From Rurimicrobium sp040387755 (GTDB lineage Bacteria > Bacteroidota > Bacteroidia > Chitinophagales > Chitinophagaceae): 64,000 nt of DNA. The translations under genes and the position numbers were made by a program. The notes beneath the pieces are model-generated. The model made no database searches and was not told the origin of the DNA. It saw only the letters and a list, made by a program, of their open reading frames with translations. The stretch spans positions 434,001 to 498,000 of the forward strand of contig JAZKDB010000002.1 in NCBI GenBank assembly GCA_040387755.1, given 5' to 3'. Shown piece by piece: positions 40,551 to 49,437 of the stretch (its first letter is position 1; each line of letters opens with the position of its first letter).

Positions 40551-42137
40551 CTAATGAACGTTGGATAAATCAACTGGAGCTGCTTTCTTGTTCCTGACAA
40601 CAATCAGCACAATCGGAACAAAAATCAGGAACATGAGCCCCAACATCAGAAACACATCCATATAGGACAGAACAGCGGCCTGTCTCATTACCGAGCCTTC
40701 CATTGATTTATAAGCCGCTTTGAGAGCATCCTGAGTATTCATTCCTTTTGCTATAAAACTTTGTTGCATCCCTTTTACACGTTGCATTACACTGAGATTA
40801 TCAGTGCTAAGATGAGCTACAAGATTCGATCGGTGTTGGGCATTTTGCCGCGACATATAGGTGTTGATAATAGCCACACCAAAAGAGCCGCCCAGCTGAC
40901 GCATCAATCCGGTGAAAGAAGCGCCCTGCCCTATCTCTTGTCCTTTTAATGTAGAAAGAGAAACTGCGGTAATAGGAATAAACAACAAGGATAAGCCAAC
41001 ACCACGCAGCAATAACATGCCAAAGAAAGCATCACGTCCTGTGTCCGGAGTTAGTATAGAATAACCCGAAAAACAGAACATAAAAAAGGTAGTCATACCA
41101 ACCGCAAGAAGGTACTGTGCAGGAATTCCTTTCTTAATCATATTCCCAACGATTGGCATCATAAAGGCTGTTGCCAACGCTGCAGGAACCATCAGCATTC
41201 CGGATTGCAAGGCCGTCCAGCCCAGCAATTGCTGTGTGTATAAAGGAATAATATAGGTGGAGCCATAAAGCCCGAAACCAAGTACAAAAGAGAGAATTGT
41301 CCCGACACGTAGATTCAAGTTATTTAAAACTTTGAAATTCACAATCGGATTACGATAAGTCATTTCGCGCCAGATAAAAAAGAACAATCCAAAGCCTGCA
41401 GTAATACTTAATACAAGGATTGCTGTATTACTAAACCAATCATCTTCCTGTCCACGCTCCAATACATATTGTAATGAACCAACACTGACAGCCAATAAAA
41501 CAATACCAATCCAATCCACATCTGCAGCTTTGGTTTTCTCTGCATACTTAGGACTACGCACATAAGTCAGTGTAAGGATTGCAGCTATAATCCCGATTGG
41601 AATATTGATGTAAAATATGTAAGGCCAGGAGAAATTATCTACAATATAGCCACCCAAAGGGGGACCAAGTGTAGGACCAACAATAACGCCTAAACCATAG
41701 ATAGCAGTGGCTTTAGCTCTGTCTTCTGGCGGATAAGATTCTGTAATAATGGTCTGGGAAGTCACTAAAAGTGCTCCCCCGCCCATTCCCTGCAATAAGC
41801 GAAACAAAATAAGCTCTCCAACACTGGTGGCATTGCCACACATAAAAGAAAACACTGTAAAGATAATAATCGAAGCAGCGAAATAATTACGTCGTCCAAA
41901 CTGTTGGGCCAACCATGAAGTCATAGGCATAACAATTACATTACCGATAGCATAAGCCGTAATGACCCAGCTGATTTCTGCAATCGTTGCACCCATATTT
42001 CCACTCATCGTTTGTAGCGCCACATTGACAATAGTGGTATCTACGATTTCGAGCAAGGCACAGAATATGGCAGTGATGGTGATAATCGCCCTCCTGCTGC
42101 CGTACTCCACCAAAGACTCTGAGGAAGCAAATGACAT
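40551..42137 (-). CDS. DHA2-family MFS drug efflux pump (EmrB-like)
   Basis: Fourteen-helix drug:H+ antiporter of the EmrB/QacA group. It shows FRLLQGMGGGALLVTSQT, the family motif C region GLGVIVGPTLGPPLGGYIVDN (visible as GPTLGPPLGG), and SWPYIFYINIPIGI. A large extra segment between the last helices (RQNAQHRSNLVAHL) is common in EmrB. Length 528 fits. It is the last gene of the tetR-tolC-emrA-emrB operon. With the two partners it should form a tripartite pump crossing both membranes. Substrates are not predictable. Confidence 0.9.
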   Translation of the reverse strand: MSFASSESLVEYGSRRAIITITAIFCALLEIVDTTIVNVALQTMSGNMGATIAEISWVITAYAIGNVIVMPMTSWLAQQFGRRNYFAASIIIFTVFSFMCGNATSVGELILFRLLQGMGGGALLVTSQTIITESYPPEDRAKATAIYGLGVIVGPTLGPPLGGYIVDNFSWPYIFYINIPIGIIAAILTLTYVRSPKYAEKTKAADVDWIGIVLLAVSVGSLQYVLERGQEDDWFSNTAILVLSITAGFGLFFFIWREMTYRNPIVNFKVLNNLNLRVGTILSFVLGFGLYGSTYIIPLYTQQLLGWTALQSGMLMVPAALATAFMMPIVGNMIKKGIPAQYLLAVGMTTFFMFCFSGYSILTPDTGRDAFFGMLLLRGVGLSLLFIPITAVSLSTLKGQEIGQGASFTGLMRQLGGSFGVAIINTYMSRQNAQHRSNLVAHLSTDNLSVMQRVKGMQQSFIAKGMNTQDALKAAYKSMEGSVMRQAAVLSYMDVFLMLGLMFLIFVPIVLIVVRNKKAAPVDLSNVH

Positions 42138-42188
42138 AAATAAATTTTAAAAGAAAAGAAAATCCTTGTCCTGATTGAAATAATTCAA

Positions 42189-43289
42189 TTAGTCAAGATG
42201 CACTTCCACCAGTACATTCATACCCGGGCGAAGTGATTTCAATAATGGATCAGTTGCAGCATCCAGTAAAATTTTTACCGGTACACGCTGTACCACTTTT
42301 ACAAAGTTTCCGCTGGCATTATCTGGTGGCAACAATGCAAAACGAGATCCTGTAGCTGGTGCCAGAGATTGCACTTTTCCTTTGAATTCGTGACCAGAAA
42401 GTGCATCAACAGAAATAGTTGCAGCGTTACCTTCTTTCATTTTATCCAACTGAGTTTCTTTAAAATTCGCAATAACCCAAACGGCTTCGTCAACCACTAC
42501 ACTGAACAATTGCTGACCCGCCTGAACGGTTTGCCCTGGTTGCAGATTCACTGTAGAAACTTTTCCATCAGCCTGAGCGGTAATAACAGTGTACGACAAA
42601 TTCAGCATTGCATTGGCCAAATCAGCTTCACGCTGCTTTATGGTTGCATTAGCTACAGCATTTTGTTGGCCTGTAGCAAGACTTTGAGAACGGACAGCAT
42701 TAGCCTGACTTGAGGCAGCATTTTTTTGCTCTTTCAAAATGGTCAATTGGCGTTCAGCCCTTTGTTTTGAAGCAAGTGCTTCATCGTATTGTTGTTGTGT
42801 AATCGAATGATCTTTAATCAGATTTGCATATCGGTCAAAATCTTGCGTAGCACGCCATACATTTACTTTTGCTGCTTCAATATTGGCATCAGCAGTAGAA
42901 ACATTGGCCAATGAAGATTGTGCAGAAGCGTTTGCAGCCACAGAGTTTGCCTGTGTAACCAGCAAAGAGCTTTTTGCATTTTCCAAAGCAGCTTCTGCCT
43001 GCAATACTTTATTGTGCATTTCCCTGTCATCAAGAATGACCAAAGTATCGCCTTTCTTTACGTATTGATTATCTTTTACACGCACTTCATTGACAAAACC
43101 TTGAATCCTTGGTATTACAGGGCTAATGCTGGCATTCAGTTGCGCATCATCGGTATCGACATTGTGGATACTATGATTATATTTTACTACACCATAAGTT
43201 CCACCCAAAAGCACAATTGCAGTCAGGATAATCATAAACTTCTTGTTGGTCTTTTTAACCGGTGCCTGTGGATCAATTTGAGCTTCCAT
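42189..43289 (-). CDS. EmrA-like membrane fusion protein (HlyD family)
   Basis: Periplasmic adaptor linking the inner-membrane EmrB-like pump to the TolC-like channel. It has one N-terminal anchor (FMIILTAIVLLGGTYGVV), the biotinyl-lipoyl half DAQLNASISPVIPRIQGFV with VKDNQYVKKGDTLVIL, and a long coiled-coil hairpin rich in Ala/Gln (about 85-205). The second half is ADGKVSTVNLQPGQTVQAGQ and the beta-barrel ends VKILLDA. Length 366. It lies 48 bases after tolC and 51 bases before emrB. Confidence 0.92.
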   Translation of the reverse strand: MEAQIDPQAPVKKTNKKFMIILTAIVLLGGTYGVVKYNHSIHNVDTDDAQLNASISPVIPRIQGFVNEVRVKDNQYVKKGDTLVILDDREMHNKVLQAEAALENAKSSLLVTQANSVAANASAQSSLANVSTADANIEAAKVNVWRATQDFDRYANLIKDHSITQQQYDEALASKQRAERQLTILKEQKNAASSQANAVRSQSLATGQQNAVANATIKQREADLANAMLNLSYTVITAQADGKVSTVNLQPGQTVQAGQQLFSVVVDEAVWVIANFKETQLDKMKEGNAATISVDALSGHEFKGKVQSLAPATGSRFALLPPDNASGNFVKVVQRVPVKILLDAATDPLLKSLRPGMNVLVEVHLD

Positions 43290-43337
43290 CTATTTTTATT
43301 TAAGTTTAGAATTGTTTAGTTTAAAATTTGGTATTGT

Positions 43338-44684
43338 TTACTGAGCAACTATTCCTGCTGTTTGCAATAATTTATTATACGCTACAACTGCGTCAGCTTT
43401 AGCATAGGCATAATTTAATTTTGCCTGCAATTGTTGTACATCCGCATCAAGTAAATCTGTGGTTGTAGCCAAACTGTTATCGTACTTGTTTTTGGTAATT
43501 TTATAGTTTTCGTTAGCCTGTTCCACGGCTACATTCAGCACTTCAATTTTCTTAAGACTAACAAGATAATCTTCATAAGATTGGTATAATTGAACTTTAA
43601 TATTATCGCCAAGGATTGCTTGCTGTGCCTGAACCTGCATCAGCTGGGCTTTAGCAGCGCTGATTTCAGCACCGGTTTTCCACAAAGACGAAATGTTATA
43701 ACGCAATCCTATTCCTGCATTCCATGCATCTGAAACCTGAATAACATTTGGAACATTAAGTGCAACATAACCGCCTGTAAGACTTAACGAAGGATAATAA
43801 CCACCTTTTGCGGACTTGATATTGGCATAGGCAGCTTTTTGGCGCAGGTCAACAGATTTGAAATCAGAACGGTTATCCATGGCCTGTTGCTCCCAATAAG
43901 CTAAGCCCTGAGCATCATTCATTTGTTGAAATGAAGCAGTATCCAGCACCAGATTGGTTTCCTCAGGCAAACCAAGCATCAGGTCCATATTCAGGTTGGC
44001 CACATGCAAATCGCTTTCTGCATCCAACAAAGAAAGCTGCACGTTTGATTCCTGTAACTTTGCCTTTAATAAATCGTTTCGTGCGAGCAATCCGTTTTTT
44101 TCAAGGTTTTCGAAATCCATAGTACGCTGATGTGATTGTTTCAGGTTTTCTTTTACCAAAGCCACTGAACTATTGGCCTTATATAAATTACTATACGCGG
44201 CTATAATATTCTGAACGACTTGCTGACGGTCAGTCTCGGCATCCAGCCTGGAAGCCTCCTGCAAATATTTTGCTGATTTAATAGCTGCAGAGTTTTTAAA
44301 CCCATCAAATAAGGTGTATGAAACATTGCCCAAGGCATACATCGCTTCTTTTACATTTGGAGCACTTGCACCTTTTTCAGTGGTACCTGTTCCGCTTCCA
44401 GATGATTGACCGGTATTCAACAAGATAGCAAGGGTTGGTTTAGATACACGCAAATATGACCCTGAGATACTGGCATTGGGCAACCTTCTGTCTTTATACT
44501 CCTGAAGAGATGCATCAGCACTGGCAATTTTTGCAGCACTTTGCCGCAATTGCTTGCTGTTTTGAACACCGAGTTTTATGGCTTCCTTTAAACTAAGTTC
44601 TTTATTGCTTTGGGCCAGGGTAACTGAATACCCTAACAACAGCAATGAAAACATTGCACTAATTTTTTTTATTCTATAATTCAT
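43338..44684 (-). CDS. TolC-like outer membrane efflux channel
   Basis: Outer membrane factor of the tripartite pump. Signal peptide (FSLLLLGYSVTLAQ), then two OEP repeats of long helices with short barrel strands: SLKEAIKLGVQNSKQLRQSAA at the first repeat, GNVSYTLFDGF, LEKNGLLARNDLLKAKLQ, and NIKSAKGGYYPSLSLTGGY at the second. GIGLRYNISSLWKTG follows. Length 448 is normal. Its start overlaps the tetR stop by 11 bases (tetR ends within the first codons of tolC), so translation is likely coupled. Confidence 0.92.
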   Translation of the reverse strand: MNYRIKKISAMFSLLLLGYSVTLAQSNKELSLKEAIKLGVQNSKQLRQSAAKIASADASLQEYKDRRLPNASISGSYLRVSKPTLAILLNTGQSSGSGTGTTEKGASAPNVKEAMYALGNVSYTLFDGFKNSAAIKSAKYLQEASRLDAETDRQQVVQNIIAAYSNLYKANSSVALVKENLKQSHQRTMDFENLEKNGLLARNDLLKAKLQESNVQLSLLDAESDLHVANLNMDLMLGLPEETNLVLDTASFQQMNDAQGLAYWEQQAMDNRSDFKSVDLRQKAAYANIKSAKGGYYPSLSLTGGYVALNVPNVIQVSDAWNAGIGLRYNISSLWKTGAEISAAKAQLMQVQAQQAILGDNIKVQLYQSYEDYLVSLKKIEVLNVAVEQANENYKITKNKYDNSLATTTDLLDADVQQLQAKLNYAYAKADAVVAYNKLLQTAGIVAQ

Positions 44685-45312
44685 AAGTAAGTGTTGCTTT
44701 AAACATGTTTTTCAGATAAAGTTTCATTCTCTTCTTCAGGAGATGATGAAATTTATCCTCATCCATATCCTCCATATTATTAAGACGTTTATAATAATTA
44801 CGTCCGTTATAAATTTGATTGGCAGCACCCACCAGAGTACTGACCATCATAGCTACATCAATTGATTTCCTGAATTGACCGGACTTTTGACCCTCAGCAA
44901 TTAATGCGGAAATGAGTTCAAAATTTTTCTTTTTACTCTTATAGATAATTTCAGATAATTCTTTGTTTTCCTGACTGGCAAATTGTGCGCTTTGCATTAT
45001 TTTGAAAAAGCAGGTATTGTTTACCATCTTCTCTACATAATGGTCAACCAAAATGTTTATTTTTTCTAAGGGATCAATCTCTTTATTGGCCAGCAGATAT
45101 TCCAACTGTATGGTAGTTGTACCAATCCTGTATTCAAAAATGGCCTCCAAAAGTTTTTCTTTTGAACCGAAATAATAGGAAATCATCGCAACATTGACTT
45201 TGGCCAATGAAGCAATATCTCTTACAGATGTTCCGCTAAATCCGTGCTCTGAAAACAATTGCTCGGCGGCAGAAATGATTTGAATTTGCTTTTCGATGAA
45301 ATGGGATTCCAT
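44674..45312 (-). CDS. TetR-family repressor of the efflux operon
   Basis: 212-residue regulator with an N-terminal helix-turn-helix: IISAAEQLFSEHGFSGTSVRDIA, where GTSVRDIASLAKVNVAMISYYFGSKEKLL is the standard TetR recognition block (GTSVRDIA, ISYYFGSKEKL visible). The C-terminal ligand domain is helical and unmatched. As first gene of its own operon it probably represses itself and tolC-emrA-emrB until a toxic ligand binds. A strong palindrome covers its promoter (45338-45373), supporting autoregulation. Confidence 0.92.
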   Translation of the reverse strand: MESHFIEKQIQIISAAEQLFSEHGFSGTSVRDIASLAKVNVAMISYYFGSKEKLLEAIFEYRIGTTTIQLEYLLANKEIDPLEKINILVDHYVEKMVNNTCFFKIMQSAQFASQENKELSEIIYKSKKKNFELISALIAEGQKSGQFRKSIDVAMMVSTLVGAANQIYNGRNYYKRLNNMEDMDEDKFHHLLKKRMKLYLKNMFKATLTYEL

Positions 45313-45332
45313 TTTCTAAAAATTTATGGACG

Positions 45333-45366
45333 CAAAGTTAAACACTTGTTTGATTTTTTAAACAAA
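45333..45366 (-). promoter_or_regulatory. Promoter of the tetR-efflux operon
   Basis: Minus-strand TTTG (45366-45363), a 22-base spacer and TAACTTTG (45340-45333). Both boxes lie in or against the palindrome 45338-45373. Confidence 0.6.
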
Positions 45367-45373
45367 CGTTTAA
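45338..45373. promoter_or_regulatory. Probable TetR operator palindrome
   Basis: TTAAACACTTGTTT (45338-45351) and AAACAAACGTTTAA (45360-45373) are inverted repeats: 14-bp arms, 12 of 14 positions paired, around an 8-base AT-rich centre. The site covers the spacer and parts of both promoter boxes, as expected for a repressor that blocks polymerase. Confidence 0.7.
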
Positions 45374-45447
45374 TTAATTTTTTGTTATTGATTTGTTAGG
45401 CGATAATTTACCGCACCGTTTCAATAGACAAATGGAGGGAAGTGAAA

Positions 45448-47529
45448 TCAGCTAATTTTATTCCATTCGGTCTTGTTACCAACCAGACCAAGGGTAATTC
45501 TTAGCTTAGAATGTTCAGGAAGATTCAATCCGGGATCATGAGCAATTAACTGCAATGCTGCATTTCGGCTATGTTCTAAGATGGGGGTATCTTTAACCAA
45601 ATCGGCAATTTTCAATTTTAATGCGCCGCTTTGCTTGGTACCATACACATCGCCGGGGCCACGCATTTCAAGGTCTTTTTCTGCAATAACAAAACCATCA
45701 GAAGTGCTCACCATAATGCGCATTCTTTCATAGCTGTCTTTTGATATACCCTGACCACTTAATAATATACAATAAGATTGTTCGGCACCTCTGCCTACCC
45801 GGCCTCTTAACTGATGTAACTGAGATAAGCCAAAGCGTTCTGCACTTTCTATCAGCATAACCGAGGCATTAGGCACGTTTACACCCACTTCAATAACTGT
45901 GGTGGCAACTAAAATATGTGCATCGCCTTTTACAAAGCGTTCCATATTACGTTTACGTTCTTCCAAATCCTGCTTACCATGTACCATGGCTATTTTGAAT
46001 TTACCTTCCGGAAACCATGATTTGACCTGTTCATATCCAGCCAGTAAACTTTCATAATCCATCTTTTCTGATTCCTCTATCAATGGATAAACGATATAAA
46101 CCTGACGGCCTTTTTCAATTTCATTTTTCAGAAAGCCCATTACCTGTGCACGATGATTGTCAGTGCGATGAATTGTTTTAATCACCTGCCTGCCTGGTGG
46201 CAGTTCATCAATAACAGAAATATCCAAATCGCCATATAAGGTCATAGCCAAAGTACGTGGAATGGGAGTTGCGGTCATAACAAGGACATGAGGCGCTTTT
46301 TCATTTTTAGCCCAAAGCCTGGCACGTTGGCCAACACCAAATTTGTGTTGCTCATCAATAACGGCCATACCCAAATTCTTAAACTGAACACTATCTTCGA
46401 TAATAGCATGGGTCCCTACCACAATGGGAATTGTTCCGTTTGCCAAGCCTGCTAAAACGGCTTTTCTGTCTTTACCTTTTACGGTTCCTGTAAGTATGGC
46501 AACGGGGATATTTAGTGGTTCCAGCAAATCTCTGATACCTTGAAAATGTTGTCGGGCAAGAATTTCGGTAGGGGCCATCAGGCATGCCTGAAAACCATTA
46601 TCCAAAGCCAACAACATACTCATGGTGGCCACTATTGTCTTTCCACTGCCCACATCCCCTTGTACCAGACGGTTCATTTGCTTTTCTGTGGCAGTATCAA
46701 TTCTGATTTCGCGTAAGACACGCTTTTGGGCATTGGTTAAAGCAAAGGGAAGACATTCAGTATAAAATCTGTTGAAATATTCTCCTACTTTCTCGAAATT
46801 ATATCCTTGCTGAATCGTATGTTGCAGGCGTAAATTTGCTATCTGCATCTGCATTATAAAAAGTTCTTCCCATTTAAGTCTGTAACGGGCTTGCTGCATC
46901 CTTTGCTCGTTTTCCGGAAAATGGATTTGCTTCAACGCATTATACCTGTCCATCAATCCATACTGCTGTATCAACTGAGGAGGCAAAAATTCTTCAATGT
47001 CAGAAGGCTTAATTTTTTCAAAAAGAGATTGAGTGATTTTAGCAAAAGACCGGTTAGAAATACCTGCAGCAGTTAACTTTGCTGTTGTAGAATAAACCGG
47101 TTGCATACCGGCCAAAGCATTCGCTCTGGCATAAGTTTCCAAATCAGGATGCGTGATACTATAAGAACCATTGAAGGAACTTACTTTTCCAAAAACAACG
47201 TACTGACCATATTCTTCAATATTCTTTTTTACCCAGGTCAAACTCTGGAACCATACCAAATTAATACGCCCGGTATCATCATATAGTGTGGCAGAGATTC
47301 TTCTTTTACGTCCTTCTCCTTCTTCATAAATATTGACAATCTTACCAGATAATTGCACATACTCTGTTGTATCATTAATGTTTGCAATTTTAGTAATTCC
47401 TGTTCTGTCAAAATACCTGAAGGGGTAATGCTGGAGTAAATCTCCATAAGTACTTATCTCTAATTCTTTACGCAGCAACTCCCCACGCTGAGGACCTACC
47501 CCTTTGAGGTATTCTACGGGAGTGTTCAA
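45448..47529 (-). CDS. recG: ATP-dependent DNA helicase RecG
   Basis: Branch-migrating helicase for stalled forks and Holliday junctions. N-terminal wedge OB domain (GKIVNIYEEGEGRKRRISATLYDD, parts of it visible as YDDTGRINLVWF), then superfamily 2 helicase. Motif I is GDVGSGKTIVA, motif II DEQHKFGVGQR (DEQH), motif III MTATPIPRTLA, motif VI QLRGRVGRG. It ends with the C-terminal TRG-like part, where the RecG-specific DLEMRGPGDVYGTKQSG is complete. Length 693 is standard. It has its own promoter. Confidence 0.95.
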   Translation of the reverse strand: MNTPVEYLKGVGPQRGELLRKELEISTYGDLLQHYPFRYFDRTGITKIANINDTTEYVQLSGKIVNIYEEGEGRKRRISATLYDDTGRINLVWFQSLTWVKKNIEEYGQYVVFGKVSSFNGSYSITHPDLETYARANALAGMQPVYSTTAKLTAAGISNRSFAKITQSLFEKIKPSDIEEFLPPQLIQQYGLMDRYNALKQIHFPENEQRMQQARYRLKWEELFIMQMQIANLRLQHTIQQGYNFEKVGEYFNRFYTECLPFALTNAQKRVLREIRIDTATEKQMNRLVQGDVGSGKTIVATMSMLLALDNGFQACLMAPTEILARQHFQGIRDLLEPLNIPVAILTGTVKGKDRKAVLAGLANGTIPIVVGTHAIIEDSVQFKNLGMAVIDEQHKFGVGQRARLWAKNEKAPHVLVMTATPIPRTLAMTLYGDLDISVIDELPPGRQVIKTIHRTDNHRAQVMGFLKNEIEKGRQVYIVYPLIEESEKMDYESLLAGYEQVKSWFPEGKFKIAMVHGKQDLEERKRNMERFVKGDAHILVATTVIEVGVNVPNASVMLIESAERFGLSQLHQLRGRVGRGAEQSYCILLSGQGISKDSYERMRIMVSTSDGFVIAEKDLEMRGPGDVYGTKQSGALKLKIADLVKDTPILEHSRNAALQLIAHDPGLNLPEHSKLRITLGLVGNKTEWNKIS

Positions 47530-47580
47530 TATGTTCTCAGAAAGAAATATAATGATGCGTTTTTGTGGTTATGCCTGAGG

Positions 47581-47611
47581 CAAAAATACTGGAAACAATG
47601 TGTTGTACAAA
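47581..47611 (-). promoter_or_regulatory. Promoter of recG
   Basis: Minus-strand TTTG (47611-47608), 19-base spacer, TATTTTTG (47588-47581). Leader about 45 bases to ATG 47529. Confidence 0.6.
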
Positions 47612-47628
47612 TAGAAATTCATTGAAAT

Positions 47629-47664
47629 GCAATAAGCCTCAGTAATTATACTGAGGCTTATTGC
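47629..47664. terminator. Hairpin terminator after the SGNH esterase gene
   Basis: 16-bp perfect stem (47629-47644 with 47649-47664), ATTA loop. The T run after it on the minus strand is weak. Confidence 0.7.
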
Positions 47665-47690
47665 TCCTTTTAAAACAAAAACTAAAAAGC

Positions 47691-48983
47691 TTACTCTTTT
47701 ACAAATTTCCGTGTAATTGATTCGCCGGTTTGAACATCTTTGATTTGCACCAAATAAACACCGCTGGCCAATCCTTCAATGTTAACAGGCTTATGCTCAA
47801 AGTTTATATTAGGCATAACTACAGCACCCATCATATTACTAATCGTAAGCTGAATATCTGTCATTGAAAAATTAGACTCCAAATTCAAAACTGAACTTGA
47901 TGGGTTAGGGTAAATTTTTATAGCATTCAAAGCAGAAAAATGTTGAACTGACCCTGTTGAAGTTACCGTAACAGATTGTGTAGTAGTATCTCTTATTTGA
48001 CAATCATCACCAATCAAACGAACAGTGTATGTGCCAGCAGCTGCATAAGTGTGAACAGGGTTGGCTAAAGAAGAGGTTCCTCCATCACCAAAACTCCAAT
48101 CGAAGTTGCCCACATACTTAGAGGTACTGCTATTAAAAGTGGCTGTCTTACCAGCAACAGAATAACTAAAATTAGCATCCGGCACATAATCGCCCACATA
48201 GAACTTACTAATTTTATTGTATACATTAAGCAATACTACCTGACGAACATAATCTGCTTCGCCAGGGAAAAGTGAAAAGTTGAATTTAATTTTTGTAGGG
48301 TCGCTGCCAAACAATATTGTGTAAAATGTTACTGCCGCTGCATAAGAGCCAGCCTCAGAAGGATGCATTCCATCAGGAGAATATAACTCTAAAGACGGCA
48401 TGCCTGCCCTGATTTTATTAAATACTAAACCCACAGGCGAAATAATTCCTTCATTAGCAATAGCCATTTGACGGTAACGCAATTCCAGCAAGCTATCCAT
48501 TCCTTCATAAGTACAAATAGGAGGATAAGTAGGGCAATTTAAAGCATCCCCAAATTTGTATCCCCAGGTTTGAAAAAACACTGAGCGGGCACATTTATTT
48601 CTAACATGTACAAAACTATCCAACTCTGCAGCATAAGGAAAAACATCTGTTGCTACATCAGCATCACTAAGTGCTGGTCTTTGACTTTGCTCTTGCAAAA
48701 CCACATAATTCCAATCTCCAACACTGATTTTTGCAGAAGTACCAGGGTCTTTTGTATGTCCTTCAAATGTCATTCCCCCCGGAGCATTCCAATCTGTAAT
48801 TAGGGTATCCCCTGCAGAAACTGCCAGTTCTCTGACAATCATCGGTAAATTATTGGTAGCAGTAAAGCTGTTCCCAATAAATAATACTTTAAGCTTTTTA
48901 TGTTGGGCTAAAACATTTTGAGAAGTACACAGCATTGAAGCCAATGCCAATGCAGGTAGTAGTTTGTATAATTTTAATTTCAT
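47691..48983 (-). CDS. Secreted SGNH-hydrolase-like protein with PKD domain and T9SS tag
   Basis: 430-residue exported protein. A signal peptide (LALASMLCTSQNVLAQ) is followed by an SGNH/GDSL-like domain: LKVLFIGNSFTATNNLP with the block I Ser in GNSF, WNYVVLQEQSQRP for block III, and SPDGMHPSEAGSYAAA with the D-x-H pair of block V. A PKD domain follows (FDWSFGDGGTSSLANPVHTY, visible as WSFGDGGTSS), then a T9SS sorting domain (IYPNPSSSVLNL to GVYLVQIKD). It is predicted to be secreted through the T9SS as an esterase or deacetylase of surface or environmental glycans. Its own promoter lies upstream. Confidence 0.88.
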   Translation of the reverse strand: MKLKLYKLLPALALASMLCTSQNVLAQHKKLKVLFIGNSFTATNNLPMIVRELAVSAGDTLITDWNAPGGMTFEGHTKDPGTSAKISVGDWNYVVLQEQSQRPALSDADVATDVFPYAAELDSFVHVRNKCARSVFFQTWGYKFGDALNCPTYPPICTYEGMDSLLELRYRQMAIANEGIISPVGLVFNKIRAGMPSLELYSPDGMHPSEAGSYAAAVTFYTILFGSDPTKIKFNFSLFPGEADYVRQVVLLNVYNKISKFYVGDYVPDANFSYSVAGKTATFNSSTSKYVGNFDWSFGDGGTSSLANPVHTYAAAGTYTVRLIGDDCQIRDTTTQSVTVTSTGSVQHFSALNAIKIYPNPSSSVLNLESNFSMTDIQLTISNMMGAVVMPNINFEHKPVNIEGLASGVYLVQIKDVQTGESITRKFVKE

Positions 48984-49022
48984 AAAAATGATAGCTTTAA
49001 AATAATTTAAATAAACGTTTAA

Positions 49023-49030
49023 CGAAGTTA
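49023..49030 (-). promoter_or_regulatory. -7 box TAACTTCG for the SGNH esterase gene
   Basis: Minus-strand TAnnTTCG match about 40 bases before ATG 48983; AAACGTTTATTTAAATTATTT follows in the leader. Confidence 0.45.
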
Positions 49031-49064
49031 ATGGTTTTATTTTTAAAAATAATACGTCAAAAAC

Positions 49065-49081
49065 ACCTAATTTACTTAGGT
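49065..49081. promoter_or_regulatory. Palindrome ACCTAA-N5-TTAGGT, possible PadR operator
   Basis: Perfect 6-bp inverted repeat 5 bases upstream of the padR -7 box, inside the promoter spacer. It is well placed for autorepression. The sequence differs from the known ATGT...ACAT PadR sites, so the assignment is inference. Confidence 0.5.
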
Positions 49082-49086
49082 ATCAT

Positions 49087-49094
49087 TACCTTCG
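49087..49094 (+). promoter_or_regulatory. -7 box TACCTTCG for the padR operon
   Basis: TAnnTTCG match ending 4 bases before GTG 49099, so the transcript is probably leaderless. Confidence 0.55.
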
Positions 49095-49098
49095 TATT

Positions 49099-49437
49099 GT
49101 GGATAAAGAAAAAATCATCAAAGGCAGTTTATCAACTATCATTTTGCAATTAATTCAAAATAACGGGCAAATGTATGGTTATGAAATCACTAAAGCCGTA
49201 AAGGAAGCCAGCAAAGGCAAAATGCTGCTCAACGAAGCTGCGCTTTACCCTTCCCTGCATAAACTGGAATCAGAAGGCATGATAGAAACCGAAAGCAAAT
49301 TGGTGAATGGCCGAATGAGAAAATATTACAGGCTTACTCAAAAAGGTAATCAGGAAAGCATCGACCAATTGAGCATTTTAAAAGAAGCCATTACATCACT
49401 TCAGAACGTACTAAAATATAAACTCAGTTATGAATAA
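49099..49437 (+). CDS. PadR-family transcriptional regulator
   Basis: 112-residue winged-helix regulator: GSLSTIILQLIQNNGQMYGYEI at the N-terminus (YGYEIT), NEAALYPSLHKLESEGMIE as the recognition helix, GRMRKYYRLTQKG as the wing, and a C-terminal dimer helix. The start is GTG 49099; no ATG comes before the YGYEI block. It heads a three-gene operon and overlaps the next gene by 8 bases through ATGAATAA. PadR proteins of this short type often sense compounds or membrane stress and control adjacent membrane proteins. Confidence 0.92.
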   Translation: MDKEKIIKGSLSTIILQLIQNNGQMYGYEITKAVKEASKGKMLLNEAALYPSLHKLESEGMIETESKLVNGRMRKYYRLTQKGNQESIDQLSILKEAITSLQNVLKYKLSYE

